Positions 28,801 through 42,700 of a stretch of DNA of 64,000 bases are shown here, piece after piece. Each line of letters opens with the position of its first letter. The stretch's first letter is position 1. The stretch is from Gymnothorax reevesii (Eukaryota; Chordata; Actinopteri; Anguilliformes; Muraenidae). A program made the position numbers and the translations under genes. The stretch lies in NCBI GenBank assembly GCA_029721435.1, contig CM056592.1:36405611-36469610 (forward strand), given 5' to 3'. The notes under the pieces are model-generated. The model was not told the DNA's origin and made no database searches. It saw only the letters and a program-made list of their open reading frames with translations.

Positions 28801-31800
28801 ACTATAGATAATAAATACTAATATTACCACTACTACTTATAACAATAAAAATAATAATAATAATAATGATGAATATAGGGAAAAAATAATTGCCATAACC
28901 ACGGTCAACACCTTCAAAGTACTGAAGCTGTGAGCAGGACTAGTTTAGCACTCACCGCACCAGCCTCAGTGTGTCCTTGCGTATGTTGATGAGGCTGCGT
29001 AGGGTCTTCACTGGCTCCTGAGGAGGAGGAGCCGCATAGGGGAACTGCAACAAGGCCAAACGAGACAAATCAGCAAAAAAGACGGTCGATTTTGCACAAA
29101 GTGGATTGTCTTCAGTCATGCAGGGTGTTATTACATACAGCCGAACAACAGAATTAATGTGATAAATGGGATTTAGTGTCAGTTCAGCAAGAAAATATAT
29201 ATTCGCCCTATAAACCCTACAGACCCCAGATGGGTCTATCAAATGCAGTGGCTGTATTCAAATCTGTGGAACTTCAGGCAGTTTTTAATTCTAGCGGAGA
29301 TCCCGAGGTTTCCAATGATCCCAAGAACGTATAGGACAGGGCAAAAGTTTGGAAGCAAGATCAAATTTGTACAAAAAAGATCATAGTATCATTTGCATAC
29401 TTTGCAACAAAATAAACATGACTATTATATAAAGAGTCACTTATCAAAATACATCTTTACTGAAATGATCAGGCCCATATAACTAGGCCCATGGTCCTAG
29501 TGCCCGCCGGACTGCCGTTGGCACAAAGTGAATAATGCAAACTGTGATTTGTTTTGTACTTTTTCACTGAAGTTGTGACTCTAGCGAATCTTCTCAACCT
29601 AAAAACTAAGCCCCTCATTTCTTTTGTAAACATTTATTCAGTAATGGTCTGGTAACATCAATGTATGCAGTACCTAAAGGTAAATAGAGGAAAATGGTGC
29701 GTATCAGTGAAAGAAAAGTCTAATCATGCAGTAAATACATCCCAAAATCCACAGATTTCATAGTGGTTTTTAAGAAAGGCATTGTGAACAGAAACCTGAA
29801 ATTGCTTCCAAATTTTTGACCTGTATTGGCCTTCCAAACTTCTGGCCTGTAGTGTATGTACTGCTGAATTACAAGGAAAAGTGTATAAAATGATTTACAA
29901 GATTGAGATACTTTTGCTGTGACCATAAAAGCTTGGCGCACAGGGTTTAAATGTTTCTCAGTGTAAGTGTGACGTAGCTTCAGTGAAGAGCTGCAACCAG
30001 CAGATACAGAAGATGTATTATGACTCTGTTCTGCAACATCAAAAAAAGGAAAAATTTTTTGTGTTGAATCTACTTGAATGAATAAGTCAGTTGAAGGAAT
30101 AGGTGGATTCAGTGAGCATAGAGCTCCACAGAAACCCAAACCAAGTAGCACCGTAGTACTCAGTGGAGTCTGATAAAAACAGATGCCTTCAGAGGCCTTG
30201 TGCCTTCATTCAGACAACTTGGCATTTGCAATTTTACTGCCCGCACTCCAGTTGACCAGACGCGTCTTTACCGCTTTTGAACAGGCCATCCATGGAAATG
30301 AGAGAGACGCTGCTCAATGTGAGGGCTTTCAAAAGCAAACAGGAGCTCAGTGAGGCCACAGGACTTTTTACAAGCAGGTCTTCGCTCCTTTGAGCTCGTC
30401 CTCGCGCTAGCAGGGGCACATTTGGCGGTCGCAGCAATGAATGAAAAGACTTTTGTGCTAAATTTTATTTGTCTGCACGTTCACATTAAAATCTTCATAT
30501 AATGACAAACGGGTTGACGGAATCATGATTTCTAAGCCGTTCCCAGCTCACCGAAGAACAGACCATTTTGAACAGACTATGATAATGAGTTCTCAAAGCA
30601 AACATAGCTATATGTGAAAAAAACAGAAGAGCCACGAGAAAGAGAGAGAGAGAGAGAGAGAGGTGGGGAGGTCACGCAAGCAAGAGGGAAGAAGCACGGC
30701 ACGGACAGAGCTGGTCGGCACGAGCTATGCATAGCAGGTCAAATTTTGACACAACAAACTGCAGGAATTTCAGACCATATTTTAAACATGGCGGGGTCTT
30801 CAAAGCCAACCTTCTCTGCGCTGTTATATACAAAACCCAAAACCAGTGAAGTTGGCACGTTATGTAAATCGTAGATAAAAACAGAATACAAAGATTTGCA
30901 AATCCTTTTCAACTTATATTCAGTTGAATACACTGCAAAGACAAGATGTTTAATGTTCAAACTGAGAAACTTTGTTTTTTTTTTTTTTTGCAAATAATCA
31001 TTAACTTAGAATTTAAAGGCTGCAACACATTGCAAAAAAGGTGGCACAGGGGCCTTTTTTACCACTGTGTTACATCGCCTTTCCTTTTAACGACACTCAG
31101 TAAACGTTTGGGAACTGAGGAGACCTATTTTTGAAGCTTTTCAGGTGGAACTCTTTCCCATTCTTGCTTGATGTACAGCTTAAGTTGTTCAACAGTCCGG
31201 GGTTTCCGTTGTCGCATTTTACGCTTCATAATGCGCCACACATTTTCAATGGGAGACAGGTCTGGACTACAGGCAGGCCAGTCTAGTACCCGCACTCTTT
31301 TACTACGGAGCCATGCTGTTCTAACACGTGCAGAATGTGGCTTGGCATTGTCTTGCTGAAAAAAGCAGGGGCGTCCATGAAAAAGACGTTGCTTGGATGG
31401 CAACATATGTTGCTCCAAAACCTGTATGTACCTTTCAGCATTAATGGTGCCTTCACATATGTGTAAGTTGCCCATGCCTTGGGCACTAATACACCCCCAT
31501 ACCATCACAGATGCTGGCTTTTGAACTTTGCGCCTATAACAGTCCGGATGGCTCTTTTCCTCTTTGGTCCGGAGGACACGACGTCCACAGTTTCCAAAAA
31601 CAATTTGAAATGTGGACTCGTCAGACCACAGAACACTTTTCCACTTTGCATCAGTCCATCTTAGATGAGCTTGGGCCCAGCGAAGCCGGGGGCGTTTCTT
31701 GGTGCTGTTGATAAATGGCTTTCGCTTTGCATTGTAGAGTTTTACCTTGCACTTGCAGATGTCGCGACGAACTGTAGTTACTGACAGTGGTTTTCTGAAG

Positions 31801-34800
31801 TGTTACTGAGCCCATGTAGTGATGTCCTTTACACACTGATGTCGGTTTTTGATGTAGTACCGCCTGAGGGATCGAAGTTCACGGGCATTCAATGTTGGTT
31901 TTCGGCCTTGTCACTTACGTGCAGTGATTTCTCCAGATTCTCTGAACCTTTTGACGATATTAAGGACCGTAGATGATGAAATCCCTAAATTTCTTGCAAC
32001 AACTTGTCGAGGAATGTTGTTTTTAAACTGTTCGACAATCAGCTCACGCATTTGTTCACTTAGTGGTGACCCTCGCCCCATCCTTGTTTGTGAATGACTG
32101 AGCATTTCAGGGAAGCTGCTTTTATACCCAATCATGGCACCCACCTGTTCCCAATAAGCCCATTCACCTGTGGGATGTTCCAAATAAGTGTTTGATGAGC
32201 ATTCCTCAACTCTCTCAGTCTTTTTTGCCACTTGTGCCAGCTTTTTTGAAACATGTTGCAGGCATCAAATTCCAAATGAGCTAATATTTGCAAAAAATTA
32301 CAAAGTTTACCTGTTCGAACATTAAGTAACTTGTCTTTGCAGTATATTCAATTGAATATAAGTTGAAAAGGATTTGCAAATCATTGTATTCTGTTTTTAT
32401 TTACGATTTACACAACGTGCCAACTTCACTGGTTTTGGGTTTTGTACAGTGGAGGCCACTGTACAGCTGAGCAGAACTGGGGGAAAGCTTTTTCCATAAT
32501 ATGGGTCCTTTAAGCAGGGAAAAAAACAAAGGGTGCTCAGGATGTCTATGAGCCAGAAATAGCCATGAGCCTGTTTGGACCTGTTGGTCAGGCCTGGGTG
32601 CATGCTTGCCTATCACACACAGCTCCTCTACTGTCACACACACACACACCCCCACCACGCTGCATCATCAAAGCCTCGCCCTCGAAAGACTGAATGTACT
32701 GTTCTGAATGACCACTGCAGCCTGAAATCCGCTGCAGTCTAAATCTGCCGCAATACTACCCAGCCTGCTCAGTATGAGGGCGAGCTTTAGCAGACACATC
32801 CATGCAGATGCACAGATATTTTTCTTTTGGCTTAAACATAATTACCTCAAATCAAAACAAATTCCCTGTGCTCCAAACTCCAACACATCTGACCATTTCT
32901 ACATGTTCAACCGCTATGAAGGGCTTCCGATGAAAGCAATGTTAGCTCTCCCATGTTGACTGATGGAGGTAGTAGTGCACTGGCAATGTGCCTGGTGTAC
33001 ACATCCCTAATTGCTAAGTTTCTCTCTAAATTCCACAGCACCCAATAGTACTGCAAATGAGGAAACCTCAAGTTCGCACCTTGGGCTCTATCTTAAACCG
33101 GGCGCAAAGTGACGCAAAGTGTGACGTGAATATTTCTGTTCGTGTAAAACCAACACAGTTGCCACTTTCCTATCCAGTGCCCTCATTCTTTAAAAAGCAA
33201 ATGTACTTGCACCAATCTGAGCTCCCATGGGCGCGTTGGTCCCAAAAATAATTGGACAGTTAGCACCAATACAATTCTAGCAAGCCCTCACAGTTGCAAG
33301 AAGCTTATACTTATCCGTGTTAACAGAGAAAAAACACAATTCACAATTCTTTTTTAACACTGTTGCCTGGCTAACTAAGGGTGCTTTCACACCAGGATAG
33401 TCCGGGGGACTCAGTTCGATTGGGTGGGGAATGCAGAAAAATTTCACACCTTCATTTGGTTTGGTTCACTTTCACACTGCACTTCTGAAAGTGGACCAAA
33501 CCGCCAGGACAACGTCATGCAGTTACAACAGCTGCTCGTTGGGGCGGTATTGCCTGAAATGAGCACAGACCTGGAGGAAAAAAAGCACGAGGAAGAAGAA
33601 AACCTGGCTCATCGATTGGCCAGGACCTCACTTCTTCGCTTCGGTTCGCTGAATAGTCTGTTTGCATTTCCCACTGTAAGCGAACCGCACCAGGGTTCAC
33701 TTGCAAGCGAATCGAGACCCACGTTTTCAGGCAGAGCAGAGTTTGCTTGTTTGGTCTGCACCAGAGTTCGGATGAGCTTTCAAACCTGCCCAAACGAAGC
33801 GGACTATCCGAGGAAACGAACTCTGGACTGTTGAAAGCAGACCAAACAGCTCCAGTGTGAAAGTGCTCTAAGAGTAGAGCACTAACTGAACCCTGCACTC
33901 CCACGTTTCATAGTTGCACAGATATAATGCTCTTCTTTGAAAGAAACATCTTAAACAACAAGAGAGACAATACAAATTGTTTTTTTTTTGCCTTAAGCCT
34001 GGCTTTCCAAATGTGTAGTAAAGTAAATACCACACCCAAACCAGCTGCATGCCAAGATTCTGTCACATATACCGTGCTAATTTTCATGTTAGTTATTTCC
34101 TCTAAAATTTCTACCTTCCTGTTAGACCCAATACCAACAGAGTTCCTAAAAGTGGTGCTATCTGCAATAGTATAAGCACAATTTTATAAAGACTATCAAT
34201 GCCTCCCTAATCTCCGGAAACGTGCTGTACCTTCGTCCTTCAAAGTTGCAGATCAAGAAGCGTAATTTAGATTTAAACAATCTATCAAGTTACGCGCCCA
34301 TCTTAAATCTCCAATTTCTTTCAAAGATCCTAAAGAAAGGCAGGAACAGAACTCTGCATCTTTTTACAATCCAATAACATTTTGTAAATATTTTAGTCAG
34401 GGTTCAGCCCAAGCAATAGCGCAGAAACTGCTCTTTTTGTGCTCCTAAATTAAAGTGCAGCCTTTGACACAATCAATCATAATATTCTATTCAATTGACT
34501 TTTTGGTTTTAGTAGACATATACTCTCTTTCTTCAGGTCATGATCAATCCTCCGATCTCTGAACCATAAGCTAAGGAATTCTGCAAGGTTCTATGTTTGG
34601 ACCTGTGCTCTTTTCCTTATACAAGTTATCTCAAAGCAACAAGATTATCTGAAAACATGGCATCAAAAGCCACAAATATGCAGATGATACTCAGCTGCAC
34701 TCATCAGCCAAACCAGTGTCATAATGAATATGTCAACCACAGGAGCATGTTTCATTGTTGTAAAGATGAGGATGACCTAAAATTTTCACCTCCTTCATTT

Positions 34801-37800
34801 ATAGAAAACCAAAATATTAGTTGTATACCCAAAGCCCTTTCGGAACAAATTCATGAATATTGTCCAACCTCTCAATGTGTTTCAATGCCTTCAAGTTCAG
34901 TCATCAAAAACTTGATGTCACCTGTAATCCATAACTGTCCATTGAAATACACATAATATAACACTTCTAGGACAGCTTTTTTTCCTATCTGATAAATATT
35001 GCCAAAGTGAGGAAGATCCTGTCCATGCGTGCACCGAAAAAGTCCGTGCTTTTGTTTTAATTAGGTAGGATTACTATAATGCCCTCCTCTCCGGATGTGC
35101 AAACGCCAACCTAAAGACACCTCGGCTCGTCCAACATGCAGATAACCCCAGTTTAACTCCAGTCTCTCCACTGGTGAACAATTCAATTTAGCATGATTTC
35201 AAAATACCACACTGCACATTTAAAGCTTTAAATAGGTCCCCTGTGACACTGCTCAAAGTTCATGTCACCTCATATACTGGAACAATTGACCATCAGAGGT
35301 AATTTTACAGAATGATGTTGCCTCAAACCAGTTTACACAAAAAGCCAACACTCAAATAAACAGTGTTCTAATGGTATTCTCTCTCTAAAACTAATTGCTA
35401 TGGACAGGGAATTCACTCAATTGTTCCATTTGTGTCCCCAGATTCAAATCACTAGCTGTTCTTACCCAGTAAGCAATTTGCAGATGGATTAGACAGAGAG
35501 AGAGAGAGAGAAAGAGAGAGAGGTAGAGAAAGATTGAGCAGTTTTGTTTCAACATTAGAAAAGTTTTTGAAGGGAAATGGGACTTAAATTGCATGTCAGA
35601 GTTCATTTACACACTAATCCATAAACCCGCAGTCTAATTAATCATCGTTAATCTCTGATTTCAGATAATTGATGATTTGATGTTAATATGGACATATACA
35701 CTGTAAAAGACAAAATTAAAAATGTATCACAACTTGAACCTTATTGAGCACCATAAGATTTGGCAATATTTTTTCAACAGAGAATGGTATCTTGGCTGAA
35801 TAAGTGTAAATCAAAGAGGATAAAAACCAAGTGAAATTCACCAAAACAGCATTTGAACAGTCGCACAGTACATATCATAAAGAATGGTCAAGCACAACCA
35901 AACATTATACACAGTTTTAAAAAATGTAGTAAATCATCTACATACGGGAACTGGTCTGTTCCCAAGGAAGTTGAGATCAGTGTTCTCTCCAAACAGATAG
36001 CCTTCTGGGTGGGTAGAGTCAAACTTCTCACCGCCCATGATGAAATGGCTGGCAAAGTAGCTACCTATAAGAGACGAGGAAAACAGAAAATCGTTAGGCA
36101 CTCATTTGCTCCTCAGGAATGCTCCAGAGCTAAGTTTGGCTTGTATTTCCTCGAAAGTTATTGACACATTAACATTGACCATGCCAATTCTGGCATATAT
36201 TTTTTCAAAAAAACTGAACTGAAAGTAGCAGTAGTAGTCAGACGCTGACAGTAACAGCGTCAAGCATGAGAAGCGCGATGAAGCTTCTGGCATTCTCCAC
36301 TGAGACTCTAAATGTTTTATCGGATGGATTTGATTTATTCATGAGTTATTTCCATGAATAAAATAATTCCACATTCTCGGGTCCAGCCAGAAAAAGGTGA
36401 ATGAGGAGAGGTATAGACAGCAATAGAGCAGTCATCGTCAGTTTATCAAAGCTGATAGCTACTCATGCAATAGCATGCATAGAAACAATATGTTTGGTTT
36501 AAGCATGTTTACAAAAGACTCCAGTGATGTAAACACTAACTGCAGCCTTTCAAAAGTGCAGTTGTCACACAATTTTGAGGATTTTTTTTATTATTGGGGA
36601 TTGTCCAGGTAGCAGCAAAACAGAAAAATGCCTGTATAAAATGTCTGATATAGTGTTAATAATAAATCACATATAACAAACAATAAAACAACCAATGTTC
36701 ATGTTCTGAAAATTAGTAATATGGGGCTTCCTTTCAGCTGAAAACCCAAATCCTCCAGCACTCCCATAATTAAAGTATTTTGCAATCCTAGATGGTCTCC
36801 TCTGACTTTTGCATTTCCTTCAGATGAATAATTCAGTGTTGTAACTAAAGAGTACTAAGATTTCAGAGCCTTGCTTTATCAGGAACAGGTAGACATGAGG
36901 CAAAAAACTGTCTTTACAAATCCTCAGCACCGAGGACATGCAGGTCTTACTTTGCAAGGCTCCAAAAATGATTCCAAATATTTCAATGTCTGCTTTTAAG
37001 CCAAGAATAATGAGAGCACCGTTCTTGCACATCGGTCAAACATGTGCACATAAACCATTCATCTGGCTGTCCTGAAGCGATGAAACCTATATTGAAACCT
37101 AAGCCTTTGACTACAGTTGAAATAAGAATTTCAACTGTACATTTCTACATTTCAATCCTCATTGAAATGGCAGGTTCTGGATATGACAATCCAAAAATAA
37201 CAACAAATATGTCAGACTTTTTCATTTTTAAAGTAAGGTAAAATTACAAACTCTAGATGAGCACAGAAGAAGATGCAGTTTACTGACATGCAAAAGGTGA
37301 TTTGTTGGGCCTGACATGCAGATGTATGCAACCAGAGTGTTGCAGGTTTGTATGTCAGTTCCTCTAGTTATCCCTTTTTTACCTTTTGATTTCAGTTAGT
37401 CGGAATGTGACATTGAAGATGGAAAAGAGTTTGACATTTATGTTGTAATCAATTCTCGCTATCAAAATAAGGGAGTTCAAACATTTTACATCCAGGACAA
37501 AAGACTTAACAAACCTTTCCCACAAACACAACCCGTCATAGGTACACATCCTTCAGCACAAGCTATCGCTAAATTAAAATCATACTACTCCAACCGCACA
37601 ATAACCATAATAATAATAATATTAGTAATAATATTTTGGCTTTAATTTTGGGCATAAGTATCAAAGTGTCAAACAAAAAATAGATTTTCAGGATGTACTT
37701 TAGTGTTCTTCAACTTAAAACCAATTTTTAGGCTGGGCCAAGTAGCGGCCAGGCCGCTATAAAGGCGAATGTCGCTGAGTATCTGAGTGACTGACTGACT

Positions 37801-39706
37801 GACTGAGTGATCAAGTTCAACGATTGGCTGGCCGGCAGGAAAGAAGTTCAGCGATTGGTTGGCCGTATGGGAAGCACTTCAGCGATTGGTTGGCGACGAT
37901 TGGCTGGCCAGATGTTCAGCGATTGGTTTCCCGGTGGGGAAGAACTTCAACAATTGGTTGGCCGGGGCGTCGACTTCACTTGAATTTACTGGTCTGTGCA
38001 TTGTAAATACGTGGGTCTCGGAATTTCGGCATTAAGACATTGCAACAGAAACGTAATACTTTGCTGCTGATGGATCTTGGATTGGAGAGTTTGCCGCAGA
38101 AACAGAAACTAAAAAGTGGAATTGAAAGCATCACACTCATTTATGTGTGTGATGGACTATTTCCGTACACGGTCGAAGTAGCGCCGGCACTATTATGTTT
38201 CAGTATTTTCAAGAATACCGGAAGAATTCATGAGCTGGTTCACTTGAACAGAAGCAGTTGTGGTAGCCGCTTTGATTGTATCTAAGTGAGCGACAGTAAC
38301 CGACACCAATGAAAACAATACATTTAAGAAAATATACAATTTAAAAGATCCCGCCAAGCTGGATTGGACACCCCGACATTGAAGTAGCTACTTCTCCACT
38401 ACGTTGTTGTACCCACTGCGCTAACGTAACGCGACCAGTACTTGAATCCAGTCTAACAATAGACTGCAACAAACAAGTAAATGAACTGTTAAATTAAAAC
38501 ACATTTTGTACGTATAGAATAATCACAATGTGCAATTTCTAGTGCCAAGGAATGTTACTTGGCGATATTGGTCGCCATTTTACTAAAATTAATGCGTATT
38601 TTCTTAGAATGGGCAGCAAAGGGTGGATTAAATATTCATTAAGCGGATGCATATGATGTGCTTCCCCTGACCAATCGCGACGCAAGAAAGCTGTATCACA
38701 AGTGTCTGTGATACCAAACCTGTATCTCATAGGTTGTATCCCACCAATTGATTGCAATTTTCTTTTTTTTTTTCTTTCTTTTTTTTTTTTAAGAAAGCGC
38801 TAAGAGCCAAATATGTCCGTGTAAGCAGGATGCGATTAGCCTTCGGGAACTGACTGTATACAACTCGGAACTGTTATTTCAATGTTTGGACCAACAATCA
38901 CAGTTTGTTCAGAATACAGTAGACTCGGCTGTGGTTGACGACTCTTATGTTTGTTTTACTGCTGTTTTATCAGACAGTGACATTATAACTGGTTTCGCTA
39001 TCTATTTCATTAAATCAGAATAGGATCATTTCGCACAAGGTATTGAATCCAAAACTCTTGATTATATATTATTAGCGGTCAGTTAATTTATACATTCCCC
39101 GATCAATGTTTCTCTCTCTAGTTCTGACCAAATGGCTTGAGGAGATAAATTAAATTACTATACTACCAACATCCTCTGATCATGGCAGAGGTTGGGATGT
39201 GCATAACTTGTCGAGTGAGAGCCAGGGACCCCCGAATCTAGATCAGGACCCCCATACAAAGGAACTCATGGGTTTCGAGACTCCTGTTTGCTTTGCTTCT
39301 CTCTATGCGCACTACGAAAAATACTTTGTACTTATACTCGCACCCTTGATACTTAAGTAAATTCTTTCACAAAATACTTCTGGTACCTAAGACCATTTGA
39401 TGTGAGCTACTTTAAGACTTTTACTCAAGTAATTTTCTTATGGTAGACTTCAACTTCTATCAAAGTTACTTTCAGTAATGGTATACCATTACTGAAAGTT
39501 CTACTTCTACTTTTCTACTTCTACTTTTACTGAAAGTACTTCTACTTTTCCTGAGTTATTTTTTCCAGTACTTTATACACCTCTGATTATCATATTTGCA
39601 ATGTGACAAAGTGCAATACTCAGTCACGCTGTAACTGTCACTAATGAAAATCGTTCATGCTTTCTATCCTGAATTTTTGTATTTCATTTAATTTCTTTAA
39701 ACATTG

Positions 39707-39741
<35 letters not shown>

Positions 39742-42700
39742 TGATTTATTTATTTACTTACTGTCTACCATACTTGAGGTAAAATTGACTTAAATTGCAC
39801 ACTTTGCAACACTTCTTTTTATCTGCAGTGACTGAAATAAATACCAAACAATTCACTATTTGAGGGCACTAAAAAATTCCAAAACTTTCTTATTTCTCCG
39901 CCAATTCTCATGATCTTGAAAAGACCTTGTTGTAGACACCAAGACCTTTCAATAGGTCAAAAGTTCATTAAAATTAATTGTATTTCAATTTTTTTGGTCA
40001 CATAATTAACCATTTTCAACCATCACCAATATCGTCTAACGCTTTATGTAAACACATGGCAACTCCTTCACACAAACATATTTACTAAGCGGTTTTACGC
40101 AAAACTGTGGATTCTATGTCCATAACGTTCCCAAAGGAGAAACATGGGGAAAAAAGGAAACGCTGATGTTTGTACTTACACCCACACTGCACTAGGAACT
40201 GCCGTGTATTTCACGAAAGTGACGTCATGTCACCGATTAGCACAACTGTAATGATAACTTTATTGTTTCATTACGATTCAGGAACATACATACTTTAACT
40301 GCCATCTACATCTGCTGCTGCTGTCTCTCTCAAATTGACATTAACGAAATCAATAACTGCTACCTTGTTATGATTCTGCCTTGTTCTGTTCATGTTTTTC
40401 CATGTCTTGATCCATGCCATGTGTTTCTGTTTATTCCAGCATATTCTGCCATATTCCACTACTGCAGTTACATTCCGGTCCATGTTTTGTATTTTGCCAT
40501 GCATTGCACTTTGCACTGCCATGCACACTGTTCATTCCTTTGTAATTAGTCTGATCCAGCTCACCTGCTCCCCATGATAGCATGTGACTTCCCCTACATG
40601 TATTTAAGCAGTCATTTCACTCACAGCTCTTGTCATAATGTTTTCCCTGTGTTGCGATTGTTTATGCCCTGTATTCATAGTGTTATACTTCTGACTGGAA
40701 CGTCCCTGATTCTGATTTTGGTACTTTGATACTTTGCCTGTGTACTGTACCTGTTTTGCCTGACCCTGAGTTTAGTCTCTGCTGCCCTGTTACCGGTTCG
40801 GATTACATGTACTGGATTTCGGCTTTGGATTCTCTGACATGTACCGAACCTGTTTTGCCCGACTGACTTTTGTGTTTGCTGCCCTGTGTACAGTTTGGAT
40901 TACATCCCTGGGATTCTGATTTTTGGATTGGACTCTGTACCGTTGCCTCCTGCTCTGCGGGGGTTTGCCCCTTAATAAAATTCAGTTCTACTGCACTGCT
41001 GGTTCTCGTGTCTGGTTGAATGAATGATACCTCACATACCCTTACTCTAGCTCTTTGTCTATTCAAATGTATAACTTGCTTTTGAGATGTTTTCCTTACT
41101 TAAGACCCCCCACTCCCTCACTTTCACTTACTCCCACTATCTCACTCTCTCACTGTCTCCCACTCCCACACTCTCCCCACCTACTTTGTAAATAATTTAT
41201 CAGCTCCAGCTCATTACTAAACTTGCACTTCATATAATAGCGTGAGCTTTGCCTCATTTAGCACCCTTTTCTAGGGCCGCTAGTAATGATTGCAGCTCCA
41301 CCTAACTTGGTATGGTAACTCACTGTGACCCATAGATGTGCAACATCAGGTTTTTTTGCTGGATTTGGCCTTTGACCATAGCGGTGTGACCTTGAGCCTG
41401 GAACTCTTGTCCGGGTCAGTACTCTGCAACTAATGATCGCAGCTTCACCAAATTTGGTATGGTAACTCACTGTGACCCATAGATGTGCAACATTGGGTTT
41501 TTTTGCTGGATTTCACCATTGACCTTAGCGCTGTGACCTTGACCCTGGAAATCTTGTCCGGGTGACATTTTCCGGGCCAGTTCTCAGCAACTCATGTTCG
41601 CAGTTTCACCAAATTTGCTATGGTAACTCACTATGACCCATAGATGTGCATTGTCACATTTTCGCTGTATTTGACCTTTGACCTAAGCTCTGTGACCTTG
41701 ACCCTGGAAATCTTGTCCGAGTCAGAACTCAGCAACTAATTCTCGCCGCTTCACCAAATTTGGTATGGTAACTCACTATGTCCCATAGATGTGCAAAGTC
41801 AGGTTTTTTTTGCTGGATTTGACCTTTGACCTTAGCTCTGTGACCATGACCCTGGAAATTTGGTCCAGGTTAGTACTCTGCAACTAATTATCGCAGCTTC
41901 ACCAAATTTGGTATGGTAACTCACTGTCACACACATGTGCAATGTCATGTTTTTGCTGGATTTCACCTTTGACCTCTGCGCTGTGACCTTAAGGCAGAAA
42001 ATCTTATATGGGTCAGTACTCAGCAACTACTGGTCGCAGCTTCATCAAATTTGGTATAGTAACTCACTGTGACACATAGATGTGCAACGTCACCTTTTTT
42101 GCTGGATTTGACCTTTGACCTTAACGCTGTGACATTGAGGCAGGAAATCGCGTCCGGGCCGAGGGGTATTCAGCAACGCGATATGTTTACTTAATTGATC
42201 AGGATTACATTTTAAACATGTCCGTAATCTTAATAATCTTGTACAGTTTTTTTTCTTAAATAAATCTGAAATCCACAGAGAAATTTTCATAATAATCATT
42301 TCTGGGCCGATGCACCAGAGCTGTGAAAAGGTGTTTCTCCTTCCCAATTTCTTCAATTTTTTTCTTATTTGTCATATTTAAATTTTTAAGATTGTCCAAC
42401 TAGTTTTAATACAAAAAAAGACAATATGAGTAAACAAAAATTGCAGTCTTAAAATGATCATTTCATTCATTGACACTAAAGAGCTATTCAAAATCTATAT
42501 ACTTGTTTGTGTGCTATGGATTAATGTCCTGCTGGATGACCCAACTGCGCTTGAGTTTAGGTCACAAACTGATGGCTGGGTATTCTCCATCTTGTTTTTC
42601 TGTTTTGTTTTTCGACTAAATATGGCAAGTCACCCAGGTCCTGAAGCAGCAAAGCAGCCCCAGACCATCACAATGCCTCCACCGTGTTTGACTGCTGGTG

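Larger units (their letters stand above)
29045..35945 (-). other. rnf157: rnf157 intron 2 (6.9 kb)
   Basis: Holds a Tc1-like MITE, a full-length Tc1-like element, a Harbinger-like MITE and an L2 remnant. A GA-rich run is at 35491-35532. The parts 29857-30830 and 32447-33375 contain no feature I can support beyond short simple repeats. Confidence 0.8.

Noticed and set aside
29720..30151. 143-codon minus-strand open frame in rnf157 intron 2
   Set aside because: Its end runs into the inverted terminus of a transposon-like repeat and it has no known domain.
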